DNA from: Prevotella sp.
GTDB taxonomy: Bacteria > Bacteroidota > Bacteroidia > Bacteroidales > Bacteroidaceae
Direction of reading: 5' to 3'
Assembly (NCBI GenBank): GCA_017627765.1
Contig: JAGAGD010000046.1
Coordinates: 1-64,000, forward strand
DNA length: 64,000 nt
Under the pieces are notes generated by a model. That model did no database searches. It saw only the letters and a program-made list of their open reading frames with translations, and was not told the origin of the DNA. The translations under genes were made by a program, and so were the position numbers. This document shows, piece after piece, positions 36,665 through 45,790 of the stretch (position 1 is the first letter of the stretch; every line of letters begins with the position of its first letter).

Positions 36665-37225
36665 TTAAACAGTCATGATTTCCTTATTCTTAGCCTCAAG
36701 CAGTTCGTCTACTTTCTTGATGTACTTATCATGAAGTTTCTGCAATTCGAGTTCGGCATCCTTCTCATTGTCCTCAGAGAGTCCGTCTTTTATGGCTTTC
36801 TTTAACTTGTCTTTGACATCGCTACGAACATTTCTGATTTCAACTTTTGCCTTCTCGCCAATCTTGTTGCACTGCTTTACGAGGTCACGACGACGTTCTT
36901 CTGTAGGCTGTGGAATACCCAGACGGATAATCTCGCCATTGTTTTCAGGAGTAATGCCTACATCACTGTCCATAATGGCTTTCTCAATATCGCGAATTGC
37001 CTTCTTGTCCCAAGGCTTAATTGCTATTGTTCTTGCATCAGGGCAAGAAACATTTGCAACTTGGTTAAGAGGCACCATCTGTCCATAACTCTCTACTCTC
37101 ACACCGTCGAGAATTGCAACATTGGCACGTCCTGCACGAATGCGAGCTAATGATTCTTCTAGAAAGAGAGAAGCCATCTGCATTCTCTCCTCACTCTCAC
37201 TCAGAGTAGCTTTTACGTCTATCAT
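36665..37225 (-). CDS. frr: ribosome recycling factor
   Basis: A 186-aa RRF. Family blocks are L-A-R-I-R-A-G-R-A-N, Y-G-Q-M-V-P-L-N-Q-V-A-N-V, I-A-I-K-P-W-D-K, I-R-L-G-I-P-Q-P-T-E-E-R-R and a helical C-terminus. It splits post-termination ribosomes with EF-G. The start at 37225 gives family length and lies 27 bp after a TAAATTTG promoter element; the 41 residues upstream in frame are not part of the protein. Confidence 0.95.
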   Translation of the reverse strand: MIDVKATLSESEERMQMASLFLEESLARIRAGRANVAILDGVRVESYGQMVPLNQVANVSCPDARTIAIKPWDKKAIRDIEKAIMDSDVGITPENNGEIIRLGIPQPTEERRRDLVKQCNKIGEKAKVEIRNVRSDVKDKLKKAIKDGLSEDNEKDAELELQKLHDKYIKKVDELLEAKNKEIMTV

Positions 37226-37252
37226 ATTGTCATTAAATTTAATTTCTGTTGA

Positions 37253-37260
37253 CAAATTTA
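37253..37260 (-). promoter_or_regulatory. -7 element of frr
   Basis: The minus strand reads TAAATTTG, giving a leader of about 22 nt. The remaining spacer to 37518 has no convincing gene; a short inverted repeat GTTTCCG/CGGAAAC lies near 37411-37428. Confidence 0.55.
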
Positions 37261-37518
37261 CAGTTTTTCTATGAATTACACAACTATTAGCGGAAAAAAC
37301 AATAAAAATAGCATATAAGTGACTAAATAATATATGAAATGAAAGCATATACTGCTTTGATTTGCCAACTAAACATGAGATTCCCTAGCCGTTGCACTCA
37401 GAATGGCGGTTTCCGTATGCGGAAACGTAAATTCATAAAGGCGATGCTTGATGCTCCCTATCTGCCAGCGTTGATTGAAAAGCTAAAGGAAAAGCGCACA
37501 GAGAAGAAAAAAAAGCAA

Positions 37519-37983
37519 TCAGTAGTAGAGGTGCTGAGTAAGCAAGTCAGATATTTTCTCCAACCAAATACGGTCAGTTTCGTCGAAAGTTCCAATCTCT
37601 TTGCTGTCAATATCAAGAACTCCAACAACCTCGCCTGATTTATTATATATTGGTACGACGATTTCAGAACGCGACAAGGAACTACAAGCTATATGCCCAG
37701 GAAACTCCTCTACGTCTCTTACTACTTGAGTCTTTTGTTCTTTCCATGCTGTGCCACATACACCTTTGCCATACTTTATATGCATACAAGCCACTGGACC
37801 TTGAAATGGTGCAAGTCTAAGTTCTTCATTTCTAACCATATAAAAGCCTGTCCACAAGAATCCCATCGCCTCATGAAGCAATGCAGCGACATTGGCAAGC
37901 ACACTCATTTCTTCGTCTTCGCCCTCAATAAGCGAAGCAATCTGCCTATAGATTAAATCGTATTTTTCTTCTTTTGCTGTCAT
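37519..37983 (-). CDS. msrC: GAF-domain free methionine-(R)-sulfoxide reductase
   Basis: A 154-aa GAF protein of the fRMsr (YebR) type. The three family cysteines are at 66 (G-P-V-A-C), 76 (G-K-G-V-C-G) and 100 (H-I-A-C-S), with the same 10 and 24 residue spacings as the E. coli enzyme. The active-site context G-x-Y, S-R-S-E-I-V-V-P and D-I-D-S is present. It reduces free Met-R-sulfoxide in the cytoplasm. The predicted promoter box ends 7 nt before the ATG, so the mRNA probably has almost no leader. Confidence 0.88.
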   Translation of the reverse strand: MTAKEEKYDLIYRQIASLIEGEDEEMSVLANVAALLHEAMGFLWTGFYMVRNEELRLAPFQGPVACMHIKYGKGVCGTAWKEQKTQVVRDVEEFPGHIACSSLSRSEIVVPIYNKSGEVVGVLDIDSKEIGTFDETDRIWLEKISDLLTQHLYY

Positions 37984-37990
37984 AATTGTG

Positions 37991-37998
37991 CAAATTTA
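37991..37998 (-). promoter_or_regulatory. -7 element of msrC
   Basis: The minus strand reads TAAATTTG; only seven bases separate it from the ATG. Confidence 0.6.
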
Positions 37999-38061
37999 AT
38001 AAAAAATCATCCTACAAAGGAAAAAATCATAGTCATATTTGCCATTTAAATAAAAATACTT

Positions 38062-38069
38062 TATCTTTG
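38062..38069 (+). promoter_or_regulatory. -7 element of the small secreted protein gene
   Basis: TATCTTTG is followed by only four bases and then the ATG at 38074, predicting a leaderless transcript. Confidence 0.6.
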
Positions 38070-38073
38070 CCGT

Positions 38074-38478
38074 ATGAAAACATTAAGAATACTTTTTATA
38101 GCTATTGTTGCTGCAATAGGAATGCCAGCAATGGCTGACGACTATGAGACGCTAACCGTAAGCCTCATAGATGGAAGTGAAATAGAAACAAGTTTATTTG
38201 ATTTTAATGTCATTAAATTTGAAAAAGGCAATATGCTTTTCAATAACGGCGACCAGACTGTAAAAACCTTTGACATGAAAACATTGCACAAAATGTATTT
38301 CAAGACAAACGGAACATCTATTGAAGGAACAGAAGCTGGCGAAAACGCTGAGGGCATTGCCATATTCACCACTTCGGGACTGAAGGTTGGAACGTCAGTT
38401 AACGACTTGCAGAAACTTCCTCGCGGAATATACATAATCCGTCAAGGAGAGATTGCCAAGAAAGTCATGCTCAAATGA
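38074..38478 (+). CDS. small secreted protein with T9SS-like C-terminus
   Basis: A 134-aa exported protein. The signal peptide is about 1-21 (I-A-I-V-A-A-I-G-M-P-A-M-A), followed by a short beta-rich body (T-V-S-L-I-D-G-S, K-M-Y-F-K-T-N-G). The last about 45 residues (A-I-F-T-T-S-G-L-K-V-G-T ... L-P-R-G-I-Y-I-I-R ... K-K-V-M-L-K) resemble the type A T9SS sorting domain, in a very small protein. No function can be assigned. It is a single-gene unit ended by a bidirectional terminator. Confidence 0.7.
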   Translation: MKTLRILFIAIVAAIGMPAMADDYETLTVSLIDGSEIETSLFDFNVIKFEKGNMLFNNGDQTVKTFDMKTLHKMYFKTNGTSIEGTEAGENAEGIAIFTTSGLKVGTSVNDLQKLPRGIYIIRQGEIAKKVMLK

Positions 38479-38640
38479 TGTTGTGAAGTTTTAAGTACAT
38501 AAGTTTATGAAATGGTAAGTTTATGAGTTTAACATTTATAGACTAAGCAACTAAAGAAGACTAAGACTTATAAACCAAAGTACCAAGGAACTTAAAAACT
38601 CATAAGCTTATAAACTAAAACTATCACAAACCAACTAATA
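38479..38640. repeat. low-complexity degenerate repeats
   Basis: Between the small secreted gene and its terminator the sequence is built of loosely repeated words such as AAGTTTATGA, CATAAGTTTATGA and CATAAGCTTATAAAC in both orientations. It has no coding potential. This looks like slippage-derived filler and not a defined element. Confidence 0.5.
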
Positions 38641-38684
38641 AAAAAAGAAGGAACCGACATAGTTGTCAGAGTTCCTTCTTTTTT
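38641..38684. terminator. bidirectional terminator
   Basis: A perfect 14-bp stem (38641-38654 with 38671-38684, AAAAAAGAAGGAAC and its complement) has an extra GACA/TGTC pairing in the loop and T-runs on both sides. It separates convergent genes. Confidence 0.9.
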
Positions 38685-38712
38685 ACATGTATTATATTAA
38701 CTTAAAGATTCC

Positions 38713-39387
38713 TTAGAAATAATAAGCTAAACCAATCTGCCATGTGTTAGCCTTTACGTTTGGAGACTTAATGCCTGCTGCTTCAAGAACAGACTTGCCT
38801 GCATTCAGGAAGTTGAGTTCGCTGGTCTTGCCACAAGCTAAATTGTAGTTAGCTGTAACCTGCAAGTGGTTGATAAGCATAACACCAACACCAAAGTTAA
38901 GACTGAAGTTTGAACTCTTCATATCCCACTCTGCAATGTTTTTCCAAATCTTTGTCTCTTTATCACCAACATTGAAACCGAACTGTGGACCTGCAAATAC
39001 GAATGCTGAAGCCATGTTGCCAAGTCCGAAACCATAGCGAAGGTTGATAGGAATAACAACCTGTTGCATCTTCAATGTATTGTCACCATAGAGTTCCATG
39101 TCTGCATTAAGTTCGCTGTACTTGTAAGTACTCTTAACCTTAGCCTCACGCTGGTCGTAGAGAACAGAAGCATCAACACCTAAGCCTACTACTGGGAGAG
39201 TGAAGTTAACAGTAGGACCAATGAAGAAACCTGTACGATTCTTAGAATCGAGCATGTCAGCATCATTAGAGAAAGAGAAACTTGATAAGTTTACACCACC
39301 CTTTACACCAAACTGAATCTGAGCATCTGCTGGTTGAGCAAACATCATGGTAGCAGCAACTACTGCTAATGTAAATAACTTTTTCAT
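38713..39387 (-). CDS. outer-membrane beta-barrel protein
   Basis: A 224-aa protein. The signal peptide is about 1-22 (cleavage after A-D-A), followed by alternating hydrophobic strands typical of the PorT/OmpW-like barrel family: G-V-K-G-G-V-N-L-S-S-F, G-F-F-I-G-P-T-V-N-F, I-P-I-N-L-R-Y-G-F. It ends with a C-terminal aromatic strand W-Q-I-G-L-A-Y-Y-F, the usual BAM recognition end. It lies 100 bp after porN and could be read from the T9SS operon; whether it serves secretion is not known. Confidence 0.78.
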   Translation of the reverse strand: MKKLFTLAVVAATMMFAQPADAQIQFGVKGGVNLSSFSFSNDADMLDSKNRTGFFIGPTVNFTLPVVGLGVDASVLYDQREAKVKSTYKYSELNADMELYGDNTLKMQQVVIPINLRYGFGLGNMASAFVFAGPQFGFNVGDKETKIWKNIAEWDMKSSNFSLNFGVGVMLINHLQVTANYNLACGKTSELNFLNAGKSVLEAAGIKSPNVKANTWQIGLAYYF

Positions 39388-39487
39388 ACGCTAATTGTTT
39401 TTGTTATTAATAATTGTTTTATTCTCAAGGATTTCAAGGGCTTTGACTTTCACATCAAAGGCCTCGAAACCAATGGAAAGTTCTATA

Positions 39488-40543
39488 TTAGTGGCGCTGA
39501 CGGCGCACAGAAACACGAGGCGACGAACCAGAAGACGAGCTGCTGCGCTCACGGCGAGGCTTAACAGAAGACTTTCTGCTTGAAGAAGAACCGCCAGCAC
39601 GACGATTACGAACAGACTTCTTGCCCTTTGCCTTCACATCGTTAGCAGAAATGCTGTCAAGAGAATCAGCTACGGCTTTATTTCCGTATATGTTCTTCTC
39701 AAACTCTTTGAGTTCTTCCTCAATTCTCTTCTGCTCTTTAGCCATAGCAGAGTCAGTAGGACAATACTGAGCAAGCGTTCTGCCAAGCATATTAGTAGTC
39801 TTGTAAATCTTACCTTTGTAGCGATTCATCGTAAAGTAATCGTCAACACTCATAGTAGCAGCATTGTTCAGATTACTTGTCATAATGGTCTGCTTTGCAA
39901 GGAAAGGCGCAACATCATCATACTTCACCCAGAACAAAGGATAAGGAGTGCCGCCATCGCCAAAATCATCTTCACGAATCATTATCGGACAGAGTGCAAT
40001 AACCTTACGATGGAATGTTGAAGTTCCTTGATCATAATATGCGCTCTCCTTCAGATAATATCCTTTAACCTCAGCAGAAGGAATATCGCTATTGTCAATA
40101 TGAACACGACCATTATTGACTTCATAGTATATGCCGAAGTTATCCAAGAAAGCCTTTTGCTTTATTCGGTTAGCCTCATCGAACACTTCATTACCGTCAA
40201 TGCGGTATTCATAGGCATCAATACCTCCGTTCTTGCTGCCACGCATCATCAGTTTAAACAAGTTAGAGAACAAGTTCATCTGAGTACCTACAGGCTCTAC
40301 AGGGTAGTAAAGTCCAGCATTGGCATCGTCGGTAAGGTCTAACTGCCTATAGATGTCGCGACGCCACACTACATCTTCCGACATTGGAGCCGTTGTTGGA
40401 AAATCTAACCGTGCACGTGTTGTCATATTGTCGGCATTTGACTTCTTTTGTTGTTGCGCCTGCTGGTTTCTGCGAGCCTGAGGCTGTGCTGAAATAGTCT
40501 GGGCTGCACATACAACAATCAATAAGAACAATATTTTTTTCAT
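39488..40543 (-). CDS. porN: type IX secretion protein PorN/GldN
   Basis: A 351-aa periplasmic T9SS component. The signal peptide is about 1-19, followed by a GldN domain (about 45-275) with V-V-W-R-R-D-I-Y-R-Q-L-D-L, N-A-G-L-Y-Y-P-V-E-P, A-L-C-P-I-M-I-R-E and P-L-F-W-V-K-Y-D-D. PorN forms the periplasmic ring with PorK. The last about 45 residues are a Ser/Arg-rich basic tail (clusters S-S-S-S-R-K-S-S, R-R-E-R-S-S-S-S-S) that is not part of the core domain. It follows porM by 77 bp. Confidence 0.9.
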   Translation of the reverse strand: MKKILFLLIVVCAAQTISAQPQARRNQQAQQQKKSNADNMTTRARLDFPTTAPMSEDVVWRRDIYRQLDLTDDANAGLYYPVEPVGTQMNLFSNLFKLMMRGSKNGGIDAYEYRIDGNEVFDEANRIKQKAFLDNFGIYYEVNNGRVHIDNSDIPSAEVKGYYLKESAYYDQGTSTFHRKVIALCPIMIREDDFGDGGTPYPLFWVKYDDVAPFLAKQTIMTSNLNNAATMSVDDYFTMNRYKGKIYKTTNMLGRTLAQYCPTDSAMAKEQKRIEEELKEFEKNIYGNKAVADSLDSISANDVKAKGKKSVRNRRAGGSSSSRKSSVKPRRERSSSSSGSSPRVSVRRQRH

Positions 40544-40620
40544 ATCCTTTTAAAGCTTTTATCTTTTAGTTACGTCTTCGCTACATTATTATATATATAG
40601 GCTGTCACATTATCTCACGA

Positions 40621-42177
40621 TTACTTCACGATGACTTCCATAGCCTGAGGCAGGTTTCGGGTAAGTCCGTCTGGTCCAACTGCCTTCACTCCGCGAACAT
40701 AGAAACGCTTGTTGCGAGACAGTTTTCGGAACTGATCTTTCTGACGCTCAGAGAAGTGTGCGCCATTTGACGCAAGCGGAACAGCATTACCCATATTGTC
40801 ATAGAAGATTGTCTCAAAACTTATCACCTTAAACTGAATGTCGAGCAATCCGTCGTCGATTGCAGCACTAAGTGTATTGACGCCCATGAGTGCAGCCTTG
40901 CTCATGCCTCCTCCCTTGAAACGGTCGGAGCCTAAAGCAATATAAGCTGTTGGGTCTGGCAATTTGCGCACCTTAAAAGTTACATGTCCCATCTGGCGCG
41001 ACTTGCCTTTATCGTTTGCAACAACTGTGAATACAACATCCTTGCCGACAGCAGAAGGTACTGCTACATACTTGCCATTTCCAAGAGATTTCAGACTTCC
41101 GCCGCTCATTGATACTGATACAGCATTCTGAGGAACGCCAGGAACACTGACACTCATCGGGTTGTTGAATCCAGCATACAAGACATTCATCATGTCGGCA
41201 GCGACAGTTGCTCCTGTAGGTGCAGGAATAACGGTATATTTCTGAACGAAGTCACGACGAAGCATATCGCCAGAGCCATTACGCACATTTATATATCCGC
41301 TAAACTGATGCTCTCCTACTCCACCTGCGACAAACGAATACTTGCCAGTAGACGAGTTGATACGCTGTCCGTTTACAAATATTTCAGGATGCTGAGTAGT
41401 ATCTACGGCAGCCATGACAATACTTGCATTGAACTGTTCGCCAGGATATAGCGTTGTTTTCTCAGGAATGACAAAAGCATCGAGTTTGTTCACACGAATA
41501 TCCTTCATGTCGATATTAGCAACCAATGTATGCAGCACTTCTCCTTCTGCATAGCGTATGTCGCTCTGGAATTTGGATAGAAGTGTCACAGCAGCAGCCA
41601 CAGGCATCTGTTCAAACATATACTGTTCCCAGTTCTTGCCCATAGTCATTGCATTCTTAGGCAGTTTGGTAGACAAGTTGCTTGCAATAATCTTCTTCTG
41701 GTCTTCGTCAGTAATCATACTGAGAATGAACTCTCGATATCTGTTTATAGCCTCGAAAAGCTTGTGTCCTTTGCCTTTACCAGGCGCAAGCATCACCTGG
41801 CTTGCAGCTTCGAGGTCTTCTTTGTTTCTAATATTCTTTATGTCAGCATTCTTTCCGTCAGCCTCACGAACAATAGCCAGTTTCAGCTCTTCTGCAAAAT
41901 TGTAGATAGAGTCGCTCATGCGCTTAACCTGTGTGGCTTTGTCAAACCATGCTTTAACCTTTTCAGGATTATGCTTCATCTGTTCCTCGAAGTCACCATA
42001 CATGGCAAGATTCTCTTTCGACGAGTTGGCAGTTGTCCTGTCAAGACTCTCGCCTACGATAGAGAAGCCATTGAGCACTTCGGTGGAAATGTTCAGCGCA
42101 AGCATAGCCATAAGAACCACATACATGAGGTTAATCATCTTCTGGCGCGGGCTTACAGGTCTTTTCTTTATAGCCAT
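40621..42177 (-). CDS. porM: type IX secretion protein PorM/GldM
   Basis: A 518-aa protein with a single N-terminal membrane helix (about 13-33, K-M-I-N-L-M-Y-V-V-L-M-A-M-L-A-L) and a long periplasmic part with four successive domains, as in the known GldM dimer: helical D1, then beta-rich D2-D4 ending V-M-E-V-I-V-K. With PorL it makes the proton-driven motor that powers T9SS. The helix contains the glutamate-free Asn-Ile-Ser exit seen in the family. Confidence 0.93.
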   Translation of the reverse strand: MAIKKRPVSPRQKMINLMYVVLMAMLALNISTEVLNGFSIVGESLDRTTANSSKENLAMYGDFEEQMKHNPEKVKAWFDKATQVKRMSDSIYNFAEELKLAIVREADGKNADIKNIRNKEDLEAASQVMLAPGKGKGHKLFEAINRYREFILSMITDEDQKKIIASNLSTKLPKNAMTMGKNWEQYMFEQMPVAAAVTLLSKFQSDIRYAEGEVLHTLVANIDMKDIRVNKLDAFVIPEKTTLYPGEQFNASIVMAAVDTTQHPEIFVNGQRINSSTGKYSFVAGGVGEHQFSGYINVRNGSGDMLRRDFVQKYTVIPAPTGATVAADMMNVLYAGFNNPMSVSVPGVPQNAVSVSMSGGSLKSLGNGKYVAVPSAVGKDVVFTVVANDKGKSRQMGHVTFKVRKLPDPTAYIALGSDRFKGGGMSKAALMGVNTLSAAIDDGLLDIQFKVISFETIFYDNMGNAVPLASNGAHFSERQKDQFRKLSRNKRFYVRGVKAVGPDGLTRNLPQAMEVIVK

Positions 42178-42270
42178 TTTCTAAATTTCTTATTATTAAC
42201 GTTTCGTAAACTGCGTATCCTTAATCTGCATGAAGGATTAAGCAGCAAACTGTTTAGATTGCCTATCCGA

Positions 42271-43116
42271 CTATTCAATGTTCTCTACAGGTGCCGCTCC
42301 TGGAGCAGCTGCACGCATATTGACAGTCATTGCCTCAATCATTCGAGCATAAATCTTATTGAGTTGCTCAATCTGCTGTGCCATCCTACGTGTCTGTTCG
42401 TTGATTTGGTCGATAGTTCCAATCTGCTGACTCGCACCCTTAAGCTGCATTTCGTAAACCTTGCAGATACCTGTAAGTGTACGGTTCAGGTTTTCCATTT
42501 CTTCGCTGTCGCGTGTCAGACGCTGGCTTTGGTCGCTCACCTTCGACAACATCTCGGTGAGTTTCTTCAGTTCCTCAACATAGTTGCCTGTCACTTCAGC
42601 CATTTCTGGAGCAACCTGCTGCTGTTGAGAAATCCAAGCTCCACCCTGAACTGCTGCGGCAACAGCTTGTCCACCTTCAATGCTGACACCTTCTGTAGCA
42701 ACGCCCTCTCCATCAGCCACTGCAGGTGCACCTGCACCAGAACCTCCGATGATGATAGTGCCTCCGCCTAAGCCGCCTTGAACAACAGTTGGAGCAACTT
42801 CTGCTTCAGTGTCGTCAACATTTTCATTTTCTTCTTCCTTTTCATCATTAAATACATGAGTAGGCAGGTCCTTTCCGTCGGCAGTCTTGTCAAACGGACG
42901 GTCGAATGCTGCAAGGAAGAACACAACAACCTCAGTACCCATACCAAGGAAAAGCATGAAGTTGGCACCTGGTATGTGGGTCAGTTTGAAAAGTGTACCC
43001 AAGATTACGATTGATGCGCCCCAACTGTAAGCATAATTCAAGAATGTCTGTCCAGGAACGCTATCCATCCACTTTTGCAGACGGTAGACGAAATTAAATT
43101 TGCTATATTCTGTCAT
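42271..43116 (-). CDS. porL: type IX secretion motor protein PorL/GldL
   Basis: A 281-aa protein with two membrane helices (about 28-48 and 52-70) containing the charged motor residue in M-G-T-E-V-V-V-F-F, and a cytoplasmic C-terminal coiled region (about 175-270). Between them is a glycine-rich linker (about 110-165, G-G-L-G-G-G-T-I-I-I-G-G-S-G). PorL pentamers around PorM convert proton flow to torque. Its start codon overlaps the porK stop codon by one base. Confidence 0.92.
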   Translation of the reverse strand: MTEYSKFNFVYRLQKWMDSVPGQTFLNYAYSWGASIVILGTLFKLTHIPGANFMLFLGMGTEVVVFFLAAFDRPFDKTADGKDLPTHVFNDEKEEENENVDDTEAEVAPTVVQGGLGGGTIIIGGSGAGAPAVADGEGVATEGVSIEGGQAVAAAVQGGAWISQQQQVAPEMAEVTGNYVEELKKLTEMLSKVSDQSQRLTRDSEEMENLNRTLTGICKVYEMQLKGASQQIGTIDQINEQTRRMAQQIEQLNKIYARMIEAMTVNMRAAAPGAAPVENIE

Positions 43117-44570
43117 TATCTTTTACGCTTTGATTGTTTCTGTTTTGTACTTTGTGAACTTGCTAAACTTCTGACGCATCGGAATCCGATGTAGCTTCGC
43201 GGCTGATTCTGATATTCCCATGTGCGCCATGCTGAGCGGATGTAAGACTCTGGGTCTTTCCACGAGCCTCCGCGAACACTCTTTTTCTTCAGCCTGTAAG
43301 GGTCTTCCTTAGCAGCGTTATACTTCAGCTGAGGATTAAGGTCGTTCATAGCGTCAACACCAGCCTCAGTATAGATAGTACTTGTCCATTCAGCCACATT
43401 TCCAGCCATGTCGTAGAGACCGTTAGAGTTTGACGAGTAGATTCCAGTCCTGCTGGTTATCAGGTTTCCGTCTTTGGTATAGTTACCTCTGTCGGGTTTG
43501 AAGTTGGCATAGAAACATCCGTCGCCACTCTTCACCTGCTCGTTCTCCCATGGGAACTCGTTACCGTCTTTTCCTCTTGCTGCATACTCCCATTCTGCCT
43601 CAGTAGGCAGGCGATATCGCTGTATATATCTTGCCTCGCCTCCGAGTCCTTTCAGCAAATAGTCAGTACGCCAAGCGCAGAAAGCATTTGCCTGCTCCCA
43701 TGTAACTCCCACTACAGGATATTCATTATAGGTAGGATTGCTGAAATAGTTTCGCATATACATCTCGTTGTCGGAGTTGCGGAAGTCGTTAACCCAGCAA
43801 GTTGTGTCTGGATATACATTTACTATATATGTGTTCAGGAAGTCCCACGGCCCCGTTAGCTGTCGGTTGATAGTCTCGCGCACGATGCGTCCTTCGTCGT
43901 CGATGTATGCCGTATCCTTAGAAATCATCACAACCTCGTCCATATCTACAGGCAGGTCGGTATTAAGATTTCTTTCGGCAGGATTAAGTCGGTTGCGGCG
44001 TAGAGCAGCAGCAGTATAGTCGTAGATCTCATAGCGATAGTTCATCTGACTTGCATCAAGCAGTTTCTCGCCAGTTACAGGGTTTGTAACATAGAGGCTC
44101 TCTATAGCCCTTTGTTCATCCTCATTTGGCTTTCTTGGAAGTTGCTTCTTCCAGTTCAGATGAGGAGTGACAGGGTCGCCATTCTTATCTTCAGTTATCA
44201 TATAAGTCTCGTCGCCGCCGTAAGCAGGGTCAGCCAGACGAGTTCTGAGTATAGAATCGCGCACCCAGTAGACGAATTGCTTATACTCAGAGTTTGTCAC
44301 TTCGGTTTCGTCCATCCAAAAACCATCAACAGAGATGTCTTTCACAGGAGTTTCCTTTCCCCAGAGACTATCTTGCTTGTCAATTCCCATGCGAAGGAAT
44401 CCGCGCTTAATCATTGTCATGCCATAAGGCGTCGGCTCTGAGAAGCCCTTTCCGCCTCCAACACCAACGACTTCACCACCTCTTCCAGATGATGTTGCCG
44501 ATTTGCCACCGAAACAACCAGTCAGCACGACTGCGGCTACAGCGCAGATGATGATGATATTTTTTTTCAT
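43116..44570 (-). CDS. porK: type IX secretion lipoprotein PorK/GldK
   Basis: A 484-aa lipoprotein. ATG 44570 is chosen because it gives a lipoprotein signal peptide (V-V-L-T-G-C, Cys near 19); the 17 upstream residues do not. The rest is a formylglycine-generating-enzyme-like (FGE-sulfatase) domain with G-F-W-M-D-E-T-E-V-T-N, R-L-P-T-E-A-E-W-E-Y-A-A-R-G and S-V-R-G-G-S-W-K-D-P. The fold is structural here. PorK and PorN build the ring under the outer membrane. Confidence 0.94.
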   Translation of the reverse strand: MKKNIIIICAVAAVVLTGCFGGKSATSSGRGGEVVGVGGGKGFSEPTPYGMTMIKRGFLRMGIDKQDSLWGKETPVKDISVDGFWMDETEVTNSEYKQFVYWVRDSILRTRLADPAYGGDETYMITEDKNGDPVTPHLNWKKQLPRKPNEDEQRAIESLYVTNPVTGEKLLDASQMNYRYEIYDYTAAALRRNRLNPAERNLNTDLPVDMDEVVMISKDTAYIDDEGRIVRETINRQLTGPWDFLNTYIVNVYPDTTCWVNDFRNSDNEMYMRNYFSNPTYNEYPVVGVTWEQANAFCAWRTDYLLKGLGGEARYIQRYRLPTEAEWEYAARGKDGNEFPWENEQVKSGDGCFYANFKPDRGNYTKDGNLITSRTGIYSSNSNGLYDMAGNVAEWTSTIYTEAGVDAMNDLNPQLKYNAAKEDPYRLKKKSVRGGSWKDPESYIRSAWRTWEYQNQPRSYIGFRCVRSLASSQSTKQKQSKRKR

Positions 44571-44659
44571 TTCGTTATTTTGTTTTTTTATATTTTTCCT
44601 CTTTAAGTCTAATAAAACCATTTTGAGTATTCACTTGCCAACTTGTCTGTCAACTCGTT

Positions 44660-45592
44660 TCAGAGTATTCTGACACTCTTATGCTTGTTTTTTCCTTTCT
44701 TCGTCAGGTTGATGTCTGTCTGATAACCTATTAGCAGTTCATGACTTCCATTGCCTGGATTTATGGCCGAAGTGTACATTTCGTAACTATAGCCTATGCT
44801 GATGCCATGAAACAAGCCACCAATGTAGGCAGTGACGCTATTCGTAGGACTCCATCCCAAACCAGCATACATTTTTCTTTTCTCATGAGTGTATTGCACT
44901 CTGGCTGTTATATCACCCCTATAGCCCACTCCGTCATATCTTACAATGGCAGAGGGGTGTATAGTTAAAAACGGATTTCTTAACTTAATATTGTATCCTG
45001 CGGTCAAATAATATGAAGGATTTATCTTCAATTCGTTTGTTTCACCTAATTCTATCTTCGGCGCATTGATGTGCTGAGCCGACACACCGACATACCATGC
45101 GCCATGCGTATAATAGAGTCCTGCACCAAAATCGACCGAGTTTCCGTCTACTTCGGCATTTGAGAATGCAGGGTCACTGCTGTCTTCCAAATCAATTTTT
45201 GAACCGTCGAAGTTCTCTGTGATGAGTCCGAAGTCAATACCTGTGCTGAGTGTTCCACCAAACAGGTTGAACTTGAAGGCATATTGTCCTTTCAGTCGCT
45301 GATGGGTGAACAGACCTATCTTGTCGTTCATGAGCGAGATGCCGACACCATGATAGCATTTCAGAAAATATAGCGGCATGTCTGCGGCAAAATACATTGT
45401 CTGTGGATTATGCTCGAAACCCGCAAAGTCGAGCGCGTATGCACCCGACACATTCAGCTTAGCTTCCTTACCTACCGATGCAGCATTATAATATGGTTCC
45501 ATGTCCCAATAGTGACTAAAGGACACATCGTATTGCGCTTTAGCACTCAGCCCACAAGCAGCAAGTACGGCAACTAACAATATTTTCCGCAT
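44660..45592 (-). CDS. porP: type IX secretion outer-membrane protein PorP/SprF
   Basis: A 310-aa barrel protein. The signal peptide is about 1-19 (cleavage after S-A-K-A). PorP/SprF blocks are Y-D-V-S-F-S-H-Y-W-D-M-E-P-Y-Y-N-A-A-S, G-V-G-I-S-L-M-N-D-K-I-G-L-F and G-L-G-W-S-P-T-N-S-V-T-A-Y-I-G-G. It heads the porPKLMN operon. ATG 45592 is preferred to GTG 45598. Confidence 0.92.
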   Translation of the reverse strand: MRKILLVAVLAACGLSAKAQYDVSFSHYWDMEPYYNAASVGKEAKLNVSGAYALDFAGFEHNPQTMYFAADMPLYFLKCYHGVGISLMNDKIGLFTHQRLKGQYAFKFNLFGGTLSTGIDFGLITENFDGSKIDLEDSSDPAFSNAEVDGNSVDFGAGLYYTHGAWYVGVSAQHINAPKIELGETNELKINPSYYLTAGYNIKLRNPFLTIHPSAIVRYDGVGYRGDITARVQYTHEKRKMYAGLGWSPTNSVTAYIGGLFHGISIGYSYEMYTSAINPGNGSHELLIGYQTDINLTKKGKNKHKSVRIL

Positions 45593-45790
45593 TAACACAT
45601 TCTAATAACGCTATTTCCTTTTATTTATTGCATAATAAACGTATTTTTGAAAATAAAAAAATAAAAAAACGCTCTGCCGCCTATACATTTTTATATTATA
45701 GTGCGTTATTTTCATTCAAATCGAGTTATACGCCTATTCTTTTCGAAGATAATAACTGATTAAACCTGCTTTCAATTTGAAATGCAATTT
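45593..45790. other. upstream region of porP
   Basis: AT-rich sequence without a gene. A near-consensus minus-strand TATCTTCG box is near 45744-45751; no exact promoter element is seen. Confidence 0.35.

Noticed and set aside
37339..37638. A 99-codon open frame between frr and msrC with a Lys/Arg-rich part
   Set aside because: It overlaps the end of msrC on the opposite strand, has no promoter element or terminator of its own and matches no family I know. The inverted repeat inside it (GTTTCCG/CGGAAAC) is short.
38479..38640. Structured RNA or mobile element in the low-complexity spacer
   Set aside because: The words are loosely repeated A/T-rich strings without consistent spacing, ends or pairing.
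41764..42771. A 335-codon open frame on the plus strand
   Set aside because: It is antisense to porM and porL, which are unmistakable; its translation is Leu/Cys/His-rich low-quality sequence with no domain.
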